From: Thiogranum sp.
GTDB taxonomy: Bacteria; Pseudomonadota; Gammaproteobacteria; DSM-19610
Reading direction: 5' to 3'
DNA: 46,546 nucleotides
NCBI GenBank assembly: GCA_024636585.1
Contig: JAGXGS010000045.1
Coordinates: 1-46,546, forward strand
In this document: piece after piece, positions 33,244 to 44,519 of the stretch
How the letters are laid out: each line of letters opens with the position of its first letter
Numbering within the stretch: the first letter of the stretch is position 1
Program-made: the position numbers and the translations under genes
The notes under the pieces: model-generated
What the model saw: only the letters and a program-made list of their open reading frames with translations
Database searches by the model: none
What the model was told of the DNA's origin: nothing

Positions 33244-34677
33244 TCAGGTATCCCACTCGTGCACCGGCACGCCGCTCTGCTGCCGCTGGAAGTAAGCCTC
33301 GGTCAGGCGCTGCATGTCGCCGCCGTGTCGGGCAACGAAGGCGCGCTGCCAGCTGCTGCCGCTGCATGCATTCGCCACCCGCGCCCGGATGATTCCAAGA
33401 TAATGATCCCGCTGTGCCGCATCGACGCCCAGCAATTCGAGGCCGTAACCGGCCTGCGGAATAAGCTGGTCGAGCAACAGGCCCTGGGCGCCGCGCTTGC
33501 GGCCGTCCAGCCAGGTGATATGCGCGTCCAGTCCACCGCGTGCCGCGGCATAGAAGTTGTCACGCGCCGTCGCAAATTGCAGCTGATATTCAGGCGCCGC
33601 CGTGCTGTTTGCCAGCGCATGCACCAGGCCATAGAAAAATGCCGCATTGGCAATACTGTCGATCAGGGTCGGTCCGGCCGGCAACACCCGATGTTCGATG
33701 CGCAGATGCGGAACACCGTCATCATCGAAACCGAGCAGCGGCCGGTTCCAGCGCCAGATCGTGCCGTTGTGCAAACGCAGGTGGCGCATCTGGTCATCAG
33801 ATTCGGAAAAGCTCATCGGCAACAGGACCGGGAAGTGCTCCAGGTTTTCAACGAAACATTCGAACAACGACTCTTTGGCGTAACCGGTGCCGAAGCTGAC
33901 CCGGCGCACCGGTCCGCGACTGGCGCCGGCGAACCCGCCCACTTCCACCGACTGCTCGAACAGCGGCACGCGGGTTTCGTCCCACAGATCCCTGCCGAAC
34001 AGGTAGGGTGAATTGGAACAGGCGGCCACCATGGGCGCGGAGACAATTTGCGCTGCATTGTAGTAACGCACCGCCTGCGACTGATCCACCTGTAGATGCA
34101 ACTGCAGCGAGGTGGCGGCGGATTCGAGCATGACGTCCTCATGCAGGGCGCGCAGATGTTCCTGGCCGTGGATATCGAGCACCAGTGGTTTGCCGTCGCG
34201 CAGACGCAGTACCTGCTCATTCAGCGCGCGGTAACGTTTCTGATCCGACATATTGGCCAGCGTCAGGTGAGACTGGGTAACAGTCGGCAGAATGCCGCAC
34301 ATCACCAGTCGCGCATCCAGCTCCGCGGCCGCCGTCTGAGCAGTCTCCCAGGTCTGGTGCAGATCGTCGAACAGGAGAGCGAAAGCGTTCTCCTGCAGGT
34401 GACGCGGCTGTACGTTCAGCTCCACATTGAACCTGGCCAGCTCCGGAACCATCATCGGGTTATCCAGTTGCTGCAGGAACTGCTGGTTTACCGGCGCCGG
34501 CTGTGCCGCGGCGTCGATGAGCCAGGCCTCGATCTCCAGCCCGCACATCGGTCCACGATCCGAAAAACGCCGTTCCTCGAACCACTGGCCGAGCAGGCGA
34601 GTCTCGTTTACCAGCCTTTCCTCGAATGCCGCGAAATCGGCCGCCGTGAAATGCGTATGGGCGATTTCGTCTCCCAT
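33244..34677 (-). CDS. glutamate-cysteine ligase-like carboxylate-amine ligase (GCS2 family)
   Basis: ATP-dependent ligase of 477 residues, expected to join a carboxylate (usually the gamma-carboxyl of glutamate) to an amine. GCS2 hallmarks are visible: GLEIEAWLID near the N-terminus (metal/glutamate site), ELARFNVELNVQP, TSLQLHLQVD, SNSPYLFG and LRIEHRVLPAGPT. It is not the E. coli GshA type, so glutathione synthesis is possible but unproven. It begins 1 base after the murU stop and ends 3 bases before the AstE-like gene, so it is locked into the amgK-murU operon. Confidence 0.8.
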   Translation of the reverse strand: MGDEIAHTHFTAADFAAFEERLVNETRLLGQWFEERRFSDRGPMCGLEIEAWLIDAAAQPAPVNQQFLQQLDNPMMVPELARFNVELNVQPRHLQENAFALLFDDLHQTWETAQTAAAELDARLVMCGILPTVTQSHLTLANMSDQKRYRALNEQVLRLRDGKPLVLDIHGQEHLRALHEDVMLESAATSLQLHLQVDQSQAVRYYNAAQIVSAPMVAACSNSPYLFGRDLWDETRVPLFEQSVEVGGFAGASRGPVRRVSFGTGYAKESLFECFVENLEHFPVLLPMSFSESDDQMRHLRLHNGTIWRWNRPLLGFDDDGVPHLRIEHRVLPAGPTLIDSIANAAFFYGLVHALANSTAAPEYQLQFATARDNFYAAARGGLDAHITWLDGRKRGAQGLLLDQLIPQAGYGLELLGVDAAQRDHYLGIIRARVANACSGSSWQRAFVARHGGDMQRLTEAYFQRQQSGVPVHEWDT

Positions 34678-34678
34678 G

Positions 34679-36333
<1,655 letters not shown>

Positions 36334-36464
36334 TGCCGCGACCCCGGAATAGCGAGGAACTAATTGAATAGGAAATCATTCTGTGCGATTTTACGCGACA
36401 CCCGCGAGCCGCAGCAACTAAAGAGTGAACTGGATTCAAGGGCTGGAATTGCCCATGCATCCCG

Positions 36465-38795
36465 ATGCTCTTACCCGGACCAGAACCAGAAACACTTTTG
36501 AATATCAGACCCCTATCCCTGCTATTTGCTGCACTTGTCGCAGGCACCCCGGCCAGCTATGCGGAAGATGTCATCACCGATACCGACGCACCGGTGCCGT
36601 TCGCGGAAACCGTCGATTCGTATCGCGAGTCGCCGTATGCGCCTGTATCCACCTGGGCGGTGTGTCCGCCGCAGCCTGCTCGCGATTTCATCCCCGCGTC
36701 CCGCGGCAACCGTGAGCAGGCGGAGACTAATCTGACTGGCGACATCGCCAGCATGAGTTCGGCCGGCACCTACACGCTGATCGGAGAGGCGGAGGCGATC
36801 CGCGCCGATCAGCGTCTCAAGGCCGATCTGCTGATTTACGACGAAACGGCTGCAACCGTGAGCGTCGAGCGCGAGGTCCGCTACGACGAGCCGGACCTGA
36901 GTCTTACCGCCAGTTACGGCAAGCTCTGGCTGGACGGGGATCGCGGCGAATTCCACAACACCCGATACTGGCTCTATGACAGCCATGCGCGTGGCGGAGC
37001 TGAAATCTCTTACCTGCTCGAACCCGGCATCACCCAGTACCGGCGAGCAACCTATACGACCTGCCCCGACGAGAGTGACGTGTGGATGCTCGAAGCGAGC
37101 AAGGTCACGATGTACAAGGACCGGGGAGAAGGCGTCGCGCGTCATGCCCGCCTTAACATCAAGGGCGTGCCGGTCCTGTATACGCCCTACATTTCATTCC
37201 CGATCGACGATCGACGCAAGACCGGTTTTCTGGTTCCGAGTTTCGGCTCTTCGGATAATTCCGGATTCGAACTCCGCCTGCCTTACTACCTGAACCTGGC
37301 TCCCAATTATGACGCCACACTGACGCCCCGTTACCTGCAATACCGCGGCACCCAGATCAATGCCGAAGCGCGCCATATGTTCGACGGAGCAAACAGCCAC
37401 ACCGAAACCATTGTGAACATCGAATACCTGCATCAGGATGACCTGGTCGATGATTCACGCAGCCGGGTATCGGTCCGCAACGCCAGTCGCTTCGGCAACC
37501 ACCTCTCCACGAATACTTATTATGACCAGGTATCCGACAGCGACTATATCAATGACCTGGGCGACTCCCTGAGCCTGGCCAGCGTCACACATTTGCAGCG
37601 CAGTTTCCGCGCCGATTACAACACCAGCTGGTGGCAGGCCGGCCTGAGCGTCGACGATTACCAGACTGTCGATGAAACCATCGCGCCGGCGAATCGCCCC
37701 TATGAACGCCTGCCGCGCCTGACCTTAAACACCAGCGCGCCACCGAACCGGTTCGGCCTGGAGATGGCGAGCGATTCCGAGTTCGTTCGTTTCGACCAGG
37801 ATGCCCGGGTGACCGGCAACCGCTTTAATATTTATCCGTCAGTGAGTCTCCCGGTGTACCGCTCGGCATTCGACATCACACCAAAGTTCGGGGTTCGCTA
37901 CACCAGCTATCACCTCGAGGATCAGGACGCCGGACGGCCCGATGATCCTTCACGCACCGTGCCGATCTTCAGTCTGGATAACGTGCTGTACCTGGAGCGC
38001 GATTTTGAACTCGCGTCGCGCAGCTATCTGCAGACACTGGAACCGCGCATCTACTACCTGTATGTCGATCGCAGAGATCAGGATGAGATTCCGCTGTTCG
38101 ATACCAGCGAACCGGAATTCACCTATCAGGAACTTTTTCAGGAGAATCGTTTCAATGGCGTCGACCGGATCGGCGATGCCAATCAGGTGACGCTGGCAGT
38201 GACGACACGGCTGCTCGACGCTCGCACCGGCGCAGAAAAAATTCGCGCCAGCGTGGGCGAAATCTTTTATCTGCAGGACCGGGAAGTCACGCTTACCGGG
38301 GCGAACACCATCGATGAGCGGAAGTCGGATATCGCCGGTGAGCTGGACATGACACTGTCGCGCGCCTGGCGCGGCAAGGCCGATATCGTCTGGAGCCCGG
38401 ATGAGAAGCAAACCGAACAGGCCAACGCACGTCTTCAGTACACTCCGGGGTTTCGCAAAATCGCCAACCTCTCTTATCGCTACCGGAATGGATCACAGGA
38501 CCAGGTCGACGCCTCCATACTCTGGCCGCTTTCGCCGTCCTGGCACGTATTGGGACGCTGGTATTACGATATCGACAACACCCAGGAACTCGAGACCATG
38601 GCCGGCATCGAATACGACAGCTGCTGCTGGGGTATTCGGCTGGTCACCCGCAGATACCTTGACAATGACGGGGAAACGACCAACTCGTCCATCATGTTTC
38701 AGTTCGTGCTGAAAGGGCTGACACACATCGGCAGCAACATCGAATCAGTGCTCGAAGATGGTATCCTAGGGTATACGGAACGACCGGAAGATTAA
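36465..38795 (+). CDS. lptD: LPS assembly outer-membrane protein LptD
   Basis: Outer-membrane barrel that with LptE inserts lipopolysaccharide. The 776-residue protein has a signal peptide (hydrophobic PLSLLFAALVAGTPASYA), an N-terminal OstA/jellyroll domain (about 85-215) and a large C-terminal barrel. The four cysteines of the disulfide-linked mature form are present: C67, C200 and adjacent C720-C721. ATG at 36465 is annotated; a TTG at 36498 would give a tidier signal peptide (MNIRPLSLLF), and neither has a good ribosome site. First gene of lptD-surA-pdxA-rsmA-usp; its stop shares a base with the surA start. Confidence 0.95.
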   Translation: MLLPGPEPETLLNIRPLSLLFAALVAGTPASYAEDVITDTDAPVPFAETVDSYRESPYAPVSTWAVCPPQPARDFIPASRGNREQAETNLTGDIASMSSAGTYTLIGEAEAIRADQRLKADLLIYDETAATVSVEREVRYDEPDLSLTASYGKLWLDGDRGEFHNTRYWLYDSHARGGAEISYLLEPGITQYRRATYTTCPDESDVWMLEASKVTMYKDRGEGVARHARLNIKGVPVLYTPYISFPIDDRRKTGFLVPSFGSSDNSGFELRLPYYLNLAPNYDATLTPRYLQYRGTQINAEARHMFDGANSHTETIVNIEYLHQDDLVDDSRSRVSVRNASRFGNHLSTNTYYDQVSDSDYINDLGDSLSLASVTHLQRSFRADYNTSWWQAGLSVDDYQTVDETIAPANRPYERLPRLTLNTSAPPNRFGLEMASDSEFVRFDQDARVTGNRFNIYPSVSLPVYRSAFDITPKFGVRYTSYHLEDQDAGRPDDPSRTVPIFSLDNVLYLERDFELASRSYLQTLEPRIYYLYVDRRDQDEIPLFDTSEPEFTYQELFQENRFNGVDRIGDANQVTLAVTTRLLDARTGAEKIRASVGEIFYLQDREVTLTGANTIDERKSDIAGELDMTLSRAWRGKADIVWSPDEKQTEQANARLQYTPGFRKIANLSYRYRNGSQDQVDASILWPLSPSWHVLGRWYYDIDNTQELETMAGIEYDSCCWGIRLVTRRYLDNDGETTNSSIMFQFVLKGLTHIGSNIESVLEDGILGYTERPED

Positions 38796-40087
38796 TGACT
38801 ATTATGATGTACAGATCTCTCTTTTTTGCACTGGTATTCACTCTCGGCAGCGGCTATGGCGTTGCTGCACCCCTGAACCGCATTGTCGCGGTGGTCAATG
38901 ACGACGTGATTCTCCAGAGCGAGCTGGATAACCGCGAAACGATGATCGTCGAGCAACTGGAACAGCAAAGCAGCCAGTTACCGGCCGGCGGTGCGTTGCG
39001 CAAGCAGGTGCTGGACCGGCTGATTCTCGAAAACCTGCAACTGCAGCTGGCTGAGCAAAGCGGCATCCGCATCGATGACGAAACGCTCAATGCCAATCTG
39101 CGCACGCTGGCAGCGCAGAACGATCTCACATTAGCTGAATTCCGTGACGTACTGGAAAGCGACGGCTTCGATTATGCCGCCTTCCGCGAACAGCTACGCG
39201 ACCAGATAACCATGACCCGCCTGCGTCAGGAGATGGTGGACAATCGCGTGCAGGTGACGGAACAGGAAATCGATAACCTGCTGGCGGGTGCCGCAGCGAT
39301 CGATGACCAGAACCGCGAATACCGCCTGTCGCATATTCTTGTATCGATCCCGGAAGACGTGAGCCCCGAAGTGCTGCAGAAGGCGCGTGCCCGGGCGGAG
39401 GACATGCTGGAAAGGTTAAAGAACGGTACTGAATTCGAACAGCTGGCGATTGCCGAATCGGACGGGCAGCAGGCGCTTTCCGGTGGCGATCTGGGCTGGC
39501 GAAAGAGCGGTCAGCTGCCATCGTTCTTTTCGGACGTGGTGGGACAGTTGCAGAAAGGCCAGATCAGCGACCTGATCCGCAGCCCCAGTGGCTTTCACAT
39601 CATCAAGATCACTGACATTCGCGGCGATGAGCGCCACCTGATCAACCAGACCCGCGCCCGGCATATCCTGCTGCGTCCGGATGCGCTGGTGTCGGAGCAG
39701 GAGGTACGGCAACGCATACAGCAGTTGCACGACCGGATTGAACAGGGCGAAGATTTCGCGACCCTGGCGCGCTCGCATTCGCAGGACCCCGGTTCGGCCA
39801 CTCTCGGTGGCGATCTCGGTTGGGTGACTCCCGGCCAGATGGTGCCGGAATTCGAGCAGGCCATGGATAATCTGGCGCCGGGTGAAGTCAGCTCACCTGT
39901 TGAAACCCGCTTCGGCCTGCACCTTATCCAGGTCCAGGAACGCCGCGAACATGATGACACCAGTGAATACCGTCGCAATCGGGCACGTGAATCGATACGC
40001 CAGCGCAAGATCGAGGAAGAACTGGAGATCTGGTTGCGCCGCATGCGCGATGAAGCCTACGTCGAATATGCATACGACGCATCGTGA
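38795..40087 (+). CDS. surA: periplasmic chaperone/peptidyl-prolyl isomerase SurA
   Basis: Chaperone for outer-membrane proteins, including LptD encoded just upstream. The 430-residue protein has a signal peptide ([19 protein letters not shown]), the SurA N-domain ([19 protein letters not shown], to about 150) and two parvulin domains (about 172-273 and 282-382), with [12 protein letters not shown] and [10 protein letters not shown] at their starts. GGAAG lies 5 bases before the ATG. Its last bases overlap the GTG of pdxA (GTGA). Confidence 0.96.
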   Translation: MTIMMYRSLFFALVFTLGSGYGVAAPLNRIVAVVNDDVILQSELDNRETMIVEQLEQQSSQLPAGGALRKQVLDRLILENLQLQLAEQSGIRIDDETLNANLRTLAAQNDLTLAEFRDVLESDGFDYAAFREQLRDQITMTRLRQEMVDNRVQVTEQEIDNLLAGAAAIDDQNREYRLSHILVSIPEDVSPEVLQKARARAEDMLERLKNGTEFEQLAIAESDGQQALSGGDLGWRKSGQLPSFFSDVVGQLQKGQISDLIRSPSGFHIIKITDIRGDERHLINQTRARHILLRPDALVSEQEVRQRIQQLHDRIEQGEDFATLARSHSQDPGSATLGGDLGWVTPGQMVPEFEQAMDNLAPGEVSSPVETRFGLHLIQVQERREHDDTSEYRRNRARESIRQRKIEEELEIWLRRMRDEAYVEYAYDAS

Positions 40088-41049
40088 TTCCACGTATCGC
40101 GATTAGCTCCGGTGAACCGGCCGGCATCGGCCCGGACCTGTGCGTGGGGCTGCGGCAGGGGCAGTTTCCGGTTGAGCTGGTGTTGCTCGGCGACCCGGAC
40201 CTGCTGCACCGTCGCGCCGACCTGCTCGGCATCGATTTCGCCCCGGCCAGCTGGGACGCCGGGCGTCCGGCACAGGCCGGCGTAGTGAGCCTGTGTCCGG
40301 TGCGACTCAGCAATCCGGCACAGCCGGGGCAGCTCGACTCCGCCAACGCCCGTTACGTACTGGATGTTCTGGACCGCGCCACAGACGGTTGTCTGCAGGG
40401 TCGGTATCAGGCAATGGTGACAGCGCCGGTGCATAAAGGCATTATCAATGAAGCCGGCATTCCCTTCACCGGACATACCGAATACCTCGCCGACAGGACC
40501 GGCGCCGAGCAGGTCGTAATGTTACTGGCTGCACCCGGACTGCGCGTTGCCCTGGCGACCACCCATCTACCGCTGGCACAGGTTGCGGCTGCCATCACCG
40601 GGCCGCACCTGGAAAAGCTGCTGCGCTGCCTGCACAGCGAATTACAGAACAAACTCCACATCACAACGCCACGCATTCTGGTTGCAGGCCTGAATCCTCA
40701 TGCCGGCGAAGGCGGTCATCTCGGCGATGAAGAAATCCGCATTATCGAACCGGTCATCGCCCGGCTGAAAAGCGAAGGAATGCAGATCACCGGTCCGCTA
40801 CCGGCCGACACGCTGTTCACGCCCCCACTGCTCGCGCAAGCCGATGCGGTACTGGCGATGTATCACGATCAGGGATTACCGGTACTGAAACATGTCGGCT
40901 TCGGCAGGTCAGTGAACATCACTCTGGGGCTGCCGATCATTCGTACCTCTGTCGATCATGGAACCGCACTGGACAAGGCCGGTACCGGTGGTGCCGATGC
41001 CGGCAGTTTCATAACCGCCATCCAGACCGCAATCGACATGACGACATGA
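40084..41049 (+). CDS. pdxA: 4-hydroxythreonine-4-phosphate dehydrogenase PdxA
   Basis: NAD-dependent step of the DXP-dependent pyridoxal phosphate pathway. The 321-residue protein starts at GTG ([19 protein letters not shown]), overlapping surA by 4 bases. Metal-binding and active-site stretches include [32 protein letters not shown] and [11 protein letters not shown]. It overlaps rsmA by 4 bases (ATGA). Confidence 0.97.
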   Translation: MIPRIAISSGEPAGIGPDLCVGLRQGQFPVELVLLGDPDLLHRRADLLGIDFAPASWDAGRPAQAGVVSLCPVRLSNPAQPGQLDSANARYVLDVLDRATDGCLQGRYQAMVTAPVHKGIINEAGIPFTGHTEYLADRTGAEQVVMLLAAPGLRVALATTHLPLAQVAAAITGPHLEKLLRCLHSELQNKLHITTPRILVAGLNPHAGEGGHLGDEEIRIIEPVIARLKSEGMQITGPLPADTLFTPPLLAQADAVLAMYHDQGLPVLKHVGFGRSVNITLGLPIIRTSVDHGTALDKAGTGGADAGSFITAIQTAIDMTT

Positions 41050-41855
41050 GCCACCAGGCCAGGAAGCGCTTCGGTCAGAATTTTCTGCATGATCAGGATG
41101 TCATCCAGCGCATCGTTCACGCGATCAATCCCCGTCCGGGCCAGCGCCTGGTAGAGATCGGGCCCGGCCAGGGCGCTATTACACTGCCGCTGTTGAAAGC
41201 CTGCGAGAAACTGGAAGTCATCGAGCTCGATCGGGATCTCGTGGCACCCCTGGGTGCACTCGCACAAGGCTGCGGGGAGCTCGTGATCCACCAGAGCGAT
41301 GCCATGCGTTTCGACTATTCGTCCCTGGCCGAACAGGAAAAAATCCGCATCGTCGGCAACCTGCCCTACAACATATCAACGCCGCTCATCTTTCACCTGA
41401 TGAACTACTCCAGCTATATTGTAGATATGCACTTCATGCTGCAAAAGGAACTGGTGGATCGCATGGCCGCAGCACCCGGCGGCGGCGATTACGGACGCCT
41501 GTCGGTGATGATTCAGTATCATTGCCGGGTAGACCCGCTGTTCAGAGTCGCACCGCAGGCGTTCCAGCCGGTGCCGAAGGTGGATTCTGCGTTCGTGCGG
41601 CTGACGCCGCATGCTCATCCGCCAGTCGCTGTTGCAGACTACAACTGCCTGGTCGATCTGGTGCGGCAGGCATTTTCACAGCGCCGCAAGACCCTGCGGA
41701 ACACTCTGAAACCGCTCCTGCCGGTTGAAGACATAGAATCAGTCGGCGTGAATCCGGCAGCCCGTGCGGAGACGCTGACGCTGGCGCAGTATGCGGCACT
41801 GGCCAACCGGCTGGCAGACCGTAACAGATCACTGTCAGAGGCCGCCCCGCCATGA
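41046..41855 (+). CDS. rsmA: 16S rRNA dimethyladenosine transferase RsmA (KsgA)
   Basis: Dimethylates A1518 and A1519 (E. coli numbering) of 16S rRNA in late small-subunit assembly. The 269-residue protein starts [16 protein letters not shown] and has the SAM loop [13 protein letters not shown], the acidic motif EVIELDRDL and catalytic GNLPYNIS. It is held between pdxA and the usp gene by ATGA overlaps on both sides. Confidence 0.97.
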   Translation: MSHQARKRFGQNFLHDQDVIQRIVHAINPRPGQRLVEIGPGQGAITLPLLKACEKLEVIELDRDLVAPLGALAQGCGELVIHQSDAMRFDYSSLAEQEKIRIVGNLPYNISTPLIFHLMNYSSYIVDMHFMLQKELVDRMAAAPGGGDYGRLSVMIQYHCRVDPLFRVAPQAFQPVPKVDSAFVRLTPHAHPPVAVADYNCLVDLVRQAFSQRRKTLRNTLKPLLPVEDIESVGVNPAARAETLTLAQYAALANRLADRNRSLSEAAPP

Positions 41856-42289
41856 ATACCTACACGCACATACTTCTGGCTGTCGACTTTTCCGCCAGTG
41901 CAGATGAAGTTGCAAGACGCGCCTGCCAGCTACGCGAAACATCCGGTGCTGCGCTCAGCCTGATTCACGTTATCGAACTCATGCAGATCGATATGTCCGA
42001 CGAGGTGCTGGCGCCGCAGGGTCCGGAGCTGTTTCTTCAACTTCAGGAGCGTGCCGCACAGCGCCTGCAGGAATTGGCGCGGAAATTCCACATCGAAGAT
42101 TGCCCAAGATACATTGCCGAGGGCAGCACGCGACGGGAAATACTGCGGACCGCGGAAGAAAAGGGTATCGATCTGATCGTGGTCGGCAGTCATGGCCGCC
42201 ACGGCATTCAACTGCTGCTGGGATCAACCGCCAATGCGGTGTTGCACGGCGCACCCTGCGACGTGCTGGCGGTACGAATAGCAGATTGA
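41852..42289 (+). CDS. universal stress protein, UspA family
   Basis: Cytoplasmic protein of 145 residues with the Usp alpha/beta fold. N-terminus ILLAVDFSASADEVARRA and the ATP-binding signature VGSHGRHGIQLLLGSTANAVLHGAPCDVLAVR (about 112-142, given in part) place it among nucleotide-binding Usps. Its start overlaps the rsmA stop, so it is made together with ribosome-maturation and envelope proteins. In many relatives apaG follows rsmA directly; here usp and two minus-strand genes intervene. Confidence 0.92.
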   Translation: MNTYTHILLAVDFSASADEVARRACQLRETSGAALSLIHVIELMQIDMSDEVLAPQGPELFLQLQERAAQRLQELARKFHIEDCPRYIAEGSTRREILRTAEEKGIDLIVVGSHGRHGIQLLLGSTANAVLHGAPCDVLAVRIAD

Positions 42290-42303
42290 GGGGCGGAAAG
42301 CTG

Positions 42304-42696
42304 TTACCAGCGCTTGTGCAGCAACAGGTAAGCGTCGGGGCTGTCGTCACGGAAACCGACCATACTGTCACCACCCTCGCGCAAACAGGAGAACACATGC
42401 TCCGGCATTGAAGCGGAGACCTGCAGAACCGGCCCCCGGGCACCGAAAAGACTACCGATGCGCAAGCCATCGATGCGATTGCCGGCAGCCATAACCGGCT
42501 GCCAGTTCTTCGGTCGGGCACTGGCTCCGAGATTTTGCAGCCACTGGCCCGGCCACAGCCTGTGAGCAGCGGTGTGTTCCAGGATACTTGTGGATGCAGT
42601 CTTTTCCGCCGCCTGCACGACGCTCGTCAGCACTACACCAAGCCCGACGAAAAAAGTCAGCAACACCATCAAATTGGGTCTGCGCGAATATGCCAT
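42304..42696 (-). CDS. small exported or membrane-anchored protein of unknown function
   Basis: A 130-residue protein that I do not recognise. The ATG at 42696 has AGGA 8 bases upstream; ATG at 42714 is an alternative, and the frame to 42951 is not convincing. A hydrophobic segment (LMVLLTFFVGLGVVLTSVVQA) near the N-terminus is a signal peptide or anchor. The rest contains LRIGSLFGARGPVLQVSASM and FSCLREGGDSMVGFRDD with no known motif. It converges on the usp gene (14 bases between stops). Confidence 0.6.
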   Translation of the reverse strand: MAYSRRPNLMVLLTFFVGLGVVLTSVVQAAEKTASTSILEHTAAHRLWPGQWLQNLGASARPKNWQPVMAAGNRIDGLRIGSLFGARGPVLQVSASMPEHVFSCLREGGDSMVGFRDDSPDAYLLLHKRW

Positions 42697-42868
42697 CGTG
42701 GTCGTCCTGGTCATAGTGACACCAGTTGCGGCTTTCGATATGCCTTCTGGTACGGTCGCATAGTGGTTGTTCTGGAGAGACAGGGCCGTTAACCCTGTCA
42801 CAGTTCCAGAAATCCCCCACGCCGGCGACCGCCAGCGCCGCCCGCATGCCAGGCGCGCGGATTTTTCC

Positions 42869-43090
42869 TCAGAGATGCTGTTCAGGGGTACGGTAAGACG
42901 CGTCAAGCCAGCAGCGTGGCAGGGTCTCCCCCGACGGGAACACCAGGTCATCCTTGTTGAAATCGGCCGGGTCCTGCAATTCCTCCCCTACATGAAATCT
43001 GCCCAGTAATTCGTCCTGGCAGGGGTCGATCATTGCCGTGGTATCCAGCACTTCCACCAGATCACCACTTTTTGTGTCTCGAAGATACAT
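42869..43090 (-). CDS. small conserved hypothetical protein (73 aa)
   Basis: A short acidic soluble protein starting MYLRDTKSGDLVEVLDT. GGAG 7 bases before the ATG gives a strong start; the frame extends open to 43705 but that part is antisense to apaG. It contains DPCQDELLGRFHVGEELQDP and a conserved-looking LPRCWLD near the C-terminus. Similar small proteins are found next to apaG in other gammaproteobacteria to my knowledge, sometimes labelled acetyltransferase without support. Function unknown. Confidence 0.75.
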   Translation of the reverse strand: MYLRDTKSGDLVEVLDTTAMIDPCQDELLGRFHVGEELQDPADFNKDDLVFPSGETLPRCWLDASYRTPEQHL

Positions 43091-43118
43091 GGATGACTCC
43101 TCATAAAGTCCAGTTTCA

Positions 43119-43133
43119 ACTATAAAATATAGT
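43119..43133. repeat. AT-rich dyad in the divergent region before apaG
   Basis: ACTATA-AAA-TATAGT, arms perfect, lies 29 bases before the start of the 73-residue gene and 99 before apaG. It contains -10-like hexamers on both strands and could be a promoter core or operator for the minus-strand gene. GATAAT at 43171-43176 is a possible -10 for apaG. Confidence 0.35.
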
Positions 43134-43231
43134 CCGAAATCAGCGCACCGCCTTCCCGGCAGTTTTCGTGGATAATCTATACCTGCACCGCCAAACCACG
43201 TATTCTTCAGCCGATATTCGGGAGCATTTTT

Positions 43232-43612
43232 ATGTCCAGCGACAGCCATAACATCAAGGTCGAGGTTAAAACCCAGTACATCGAGGATCAGTCGATTCCC
43301 GATCAGGGTCGCTATATCTTTGCCTACGCAATCACCATCCAGAACCTTGGAGAGGTTCCGGCCCAGTTGCTGAGCCGGCACTGGGTGATTACCGACTCCA
43401 ATAACAAGGTTCAGGAAGTGAAAGGCGAAGGGGTGGTTGGCGAGCAGCCGCATCTGAAACCGGGCGAACAGTTCCAGTACACCAGCGGCACCATGCTGGA
43501 AACGCCGGTCGGCAGTATGCATGGCACCTATCAGATGATTACCGACGACGGCGTACAGTTCGACGCCGATATACCTCCGTTCACGCTCTCCATCCCCCGC
43601 ACACTCCACTAG
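43232..43612 (+). CDS. apaG: ApaG protein
   Basis: Fibronectin-like single-domain protein (126 residues) found next to apaH; biochemical role uncertain, sometimes linked to cobalt/magnesium homeostasis. It has the family hallmarks YIEDQSIPDQGRYIFAYAITIQN, RHWVITDSN and GEGVVGEQPHLKPGEQFQYTSG. GGGAG lies about 8 bases before the ATG. apaH follows after 6 bases. Confidence 0.96.
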   Translation: MSSDSHNIKVEVKTQYIEDQSIPDQGRYIFAYAITIQNLGEVPAQLLSRHWVITDSNNKVQEVKGEGVVGEQPHLKPGEQFQYTSGTMLETPVGSMHGTYQMITDDGVQFDADIPPFTLSIPRTLH

Positions 43613-43628
43613 ACGCCCATGGGCGTCT
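43611..43628. repeat. perfect 18-bp palindrome across the apaH start codon
   Basis: AGACGCCCATGGGCGTCT is its own reverse complement and contains the last two bases of the apaG stop and the apaH ATG. In mRNA it could fold into a hairpin hiding the start codon; in DNA it could be a protein-binding site. No ribosome site is obvious for apaH. Confidence 0.6.
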
Positions 43629-44452
43629 ACGCCATTGGCGATTTGCAGGGCTGCTTCGACGAACTGGAGGCACTGCTCGACAAGATCGGCTTCGATCCTC
43701 GCCACGACTCCCTGTGGTTCGCCGGCGATGTAGTGAATCGCGGACCCAAATCACTGCAAACGCTTCGCTTCGTCCACAAACTCAACGCCACCATGGTGCT
43801 CGGCAATCACGACCTGCACCTGCTGGCTTCGGCTCATATCCCCCGCTATCGCAAGCATAAGGACACCCTCGAGCAGATCATGCGCGCGCCCGATGGCGCC
43901 GAGCTGCTGGACTGGCTGCGCCACCAGCCATTGCTGCATCACGATCCGCACAGCGGCTATACCATGCTGCATGCCGGCCTGCCGCCGCAATGGGATCTGG
44001 AGGCGGCAAAAACTCACGCTGCCGAGGTGTCCAGGGTGCTGCGCGGCAAAAACTATGCAGACTTTTTGCAGGAAATGTACGGCAATCATCCCACCCACTG
44101 GTCCGAATCACTGGAACACTGGGACCGCCTGCGCTTTATCACCAACTGTTTCACCCGATTGCGCTACTGCGATACCAATGGCCATCTGGCACTGGAATAC
44201 AAGGGTCCGCCGGGCACTCAGCCCAAACATCTGAAGCCCTGGTTCGAATGGCCACACCGCAAAAGTCGCGACATGAAAATCCTGTTCGGGCACTGGTCAA
44301 CACTCGGCGCCCTCGATGGCGCCGGCGTTCATGCGCTCGACACCGGCTGCCTGTGGGGTGGCCAGTTGACGGCGCTGCGGCTGGATACGCAGCCTCCACA
44401 GCGAATCGAATACCAGTGCCCCGGTGCCGCCCGCCCCGGCCAGGAACAGTGA
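43619..44452 (+). CDS. apaH: symmetrical bis(5'-nucleosyl)-tetraphosphatase ApaH
   Basis: Hydrolyses Ap4A and related dinucleotides and can decap NpnN-RNA. The 277-residue protein has the metallophosphatase motifs AIGDLQGCFDEL, FAGDVVNRGPKS and VLGNHDLHLL, then LHAGLPPQW and FGHWSTLG. It lies 6 bases after apaG. The ATG sits in the middle of a perfect palindrome, and without a visible ribosome site it probably relies on coupling with apaG. Confidence 0.96.
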   Translation: MGVYAIGDLQGCFDELEALLDKIGFDPRHDSLWFAGDVVNRGPKSLQTLRFVHKLNATMVLGNHDLHLLASAHIPRYRKHKDTLEQIMRAPDGAELLDWLRHQPLLHHDPHSGYTMLHAGLPPQWDLEAAKTHAAEVSRVLRGKNYADFLQEMYGNHPTHWSESLEHWDRLRFITNCFTRLRYCDTNGHLALEYKGPPGTQPKHLKPWFEWPHRKSRDMKILFGHWSTLGALDGAGVHALDTGCLWGGQLTALRLDTQPPQRIEYQCPGAARPGQEQ

Positions 44453-44519
44453 CCTGGAGCCCGGACGGGTAGGTGGGACTTCGGGGAACGCCCGTGCTGC
44501 AGTCAGGCAGCCGACCCGA

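Noticed and set aside
33058-34011. 317-codon plus-strand frame
   Set aside because: Antisense to the GCS2 ligase and hydrolase genes, with a His/Gln/Arg-rich product typical of shadow frames.
43091-43705. Upstream extension of the 73-residue gene
   Set aside because: Antisense to apaG and the start of apaH; ATG at 43090 has a strong ribosome site.
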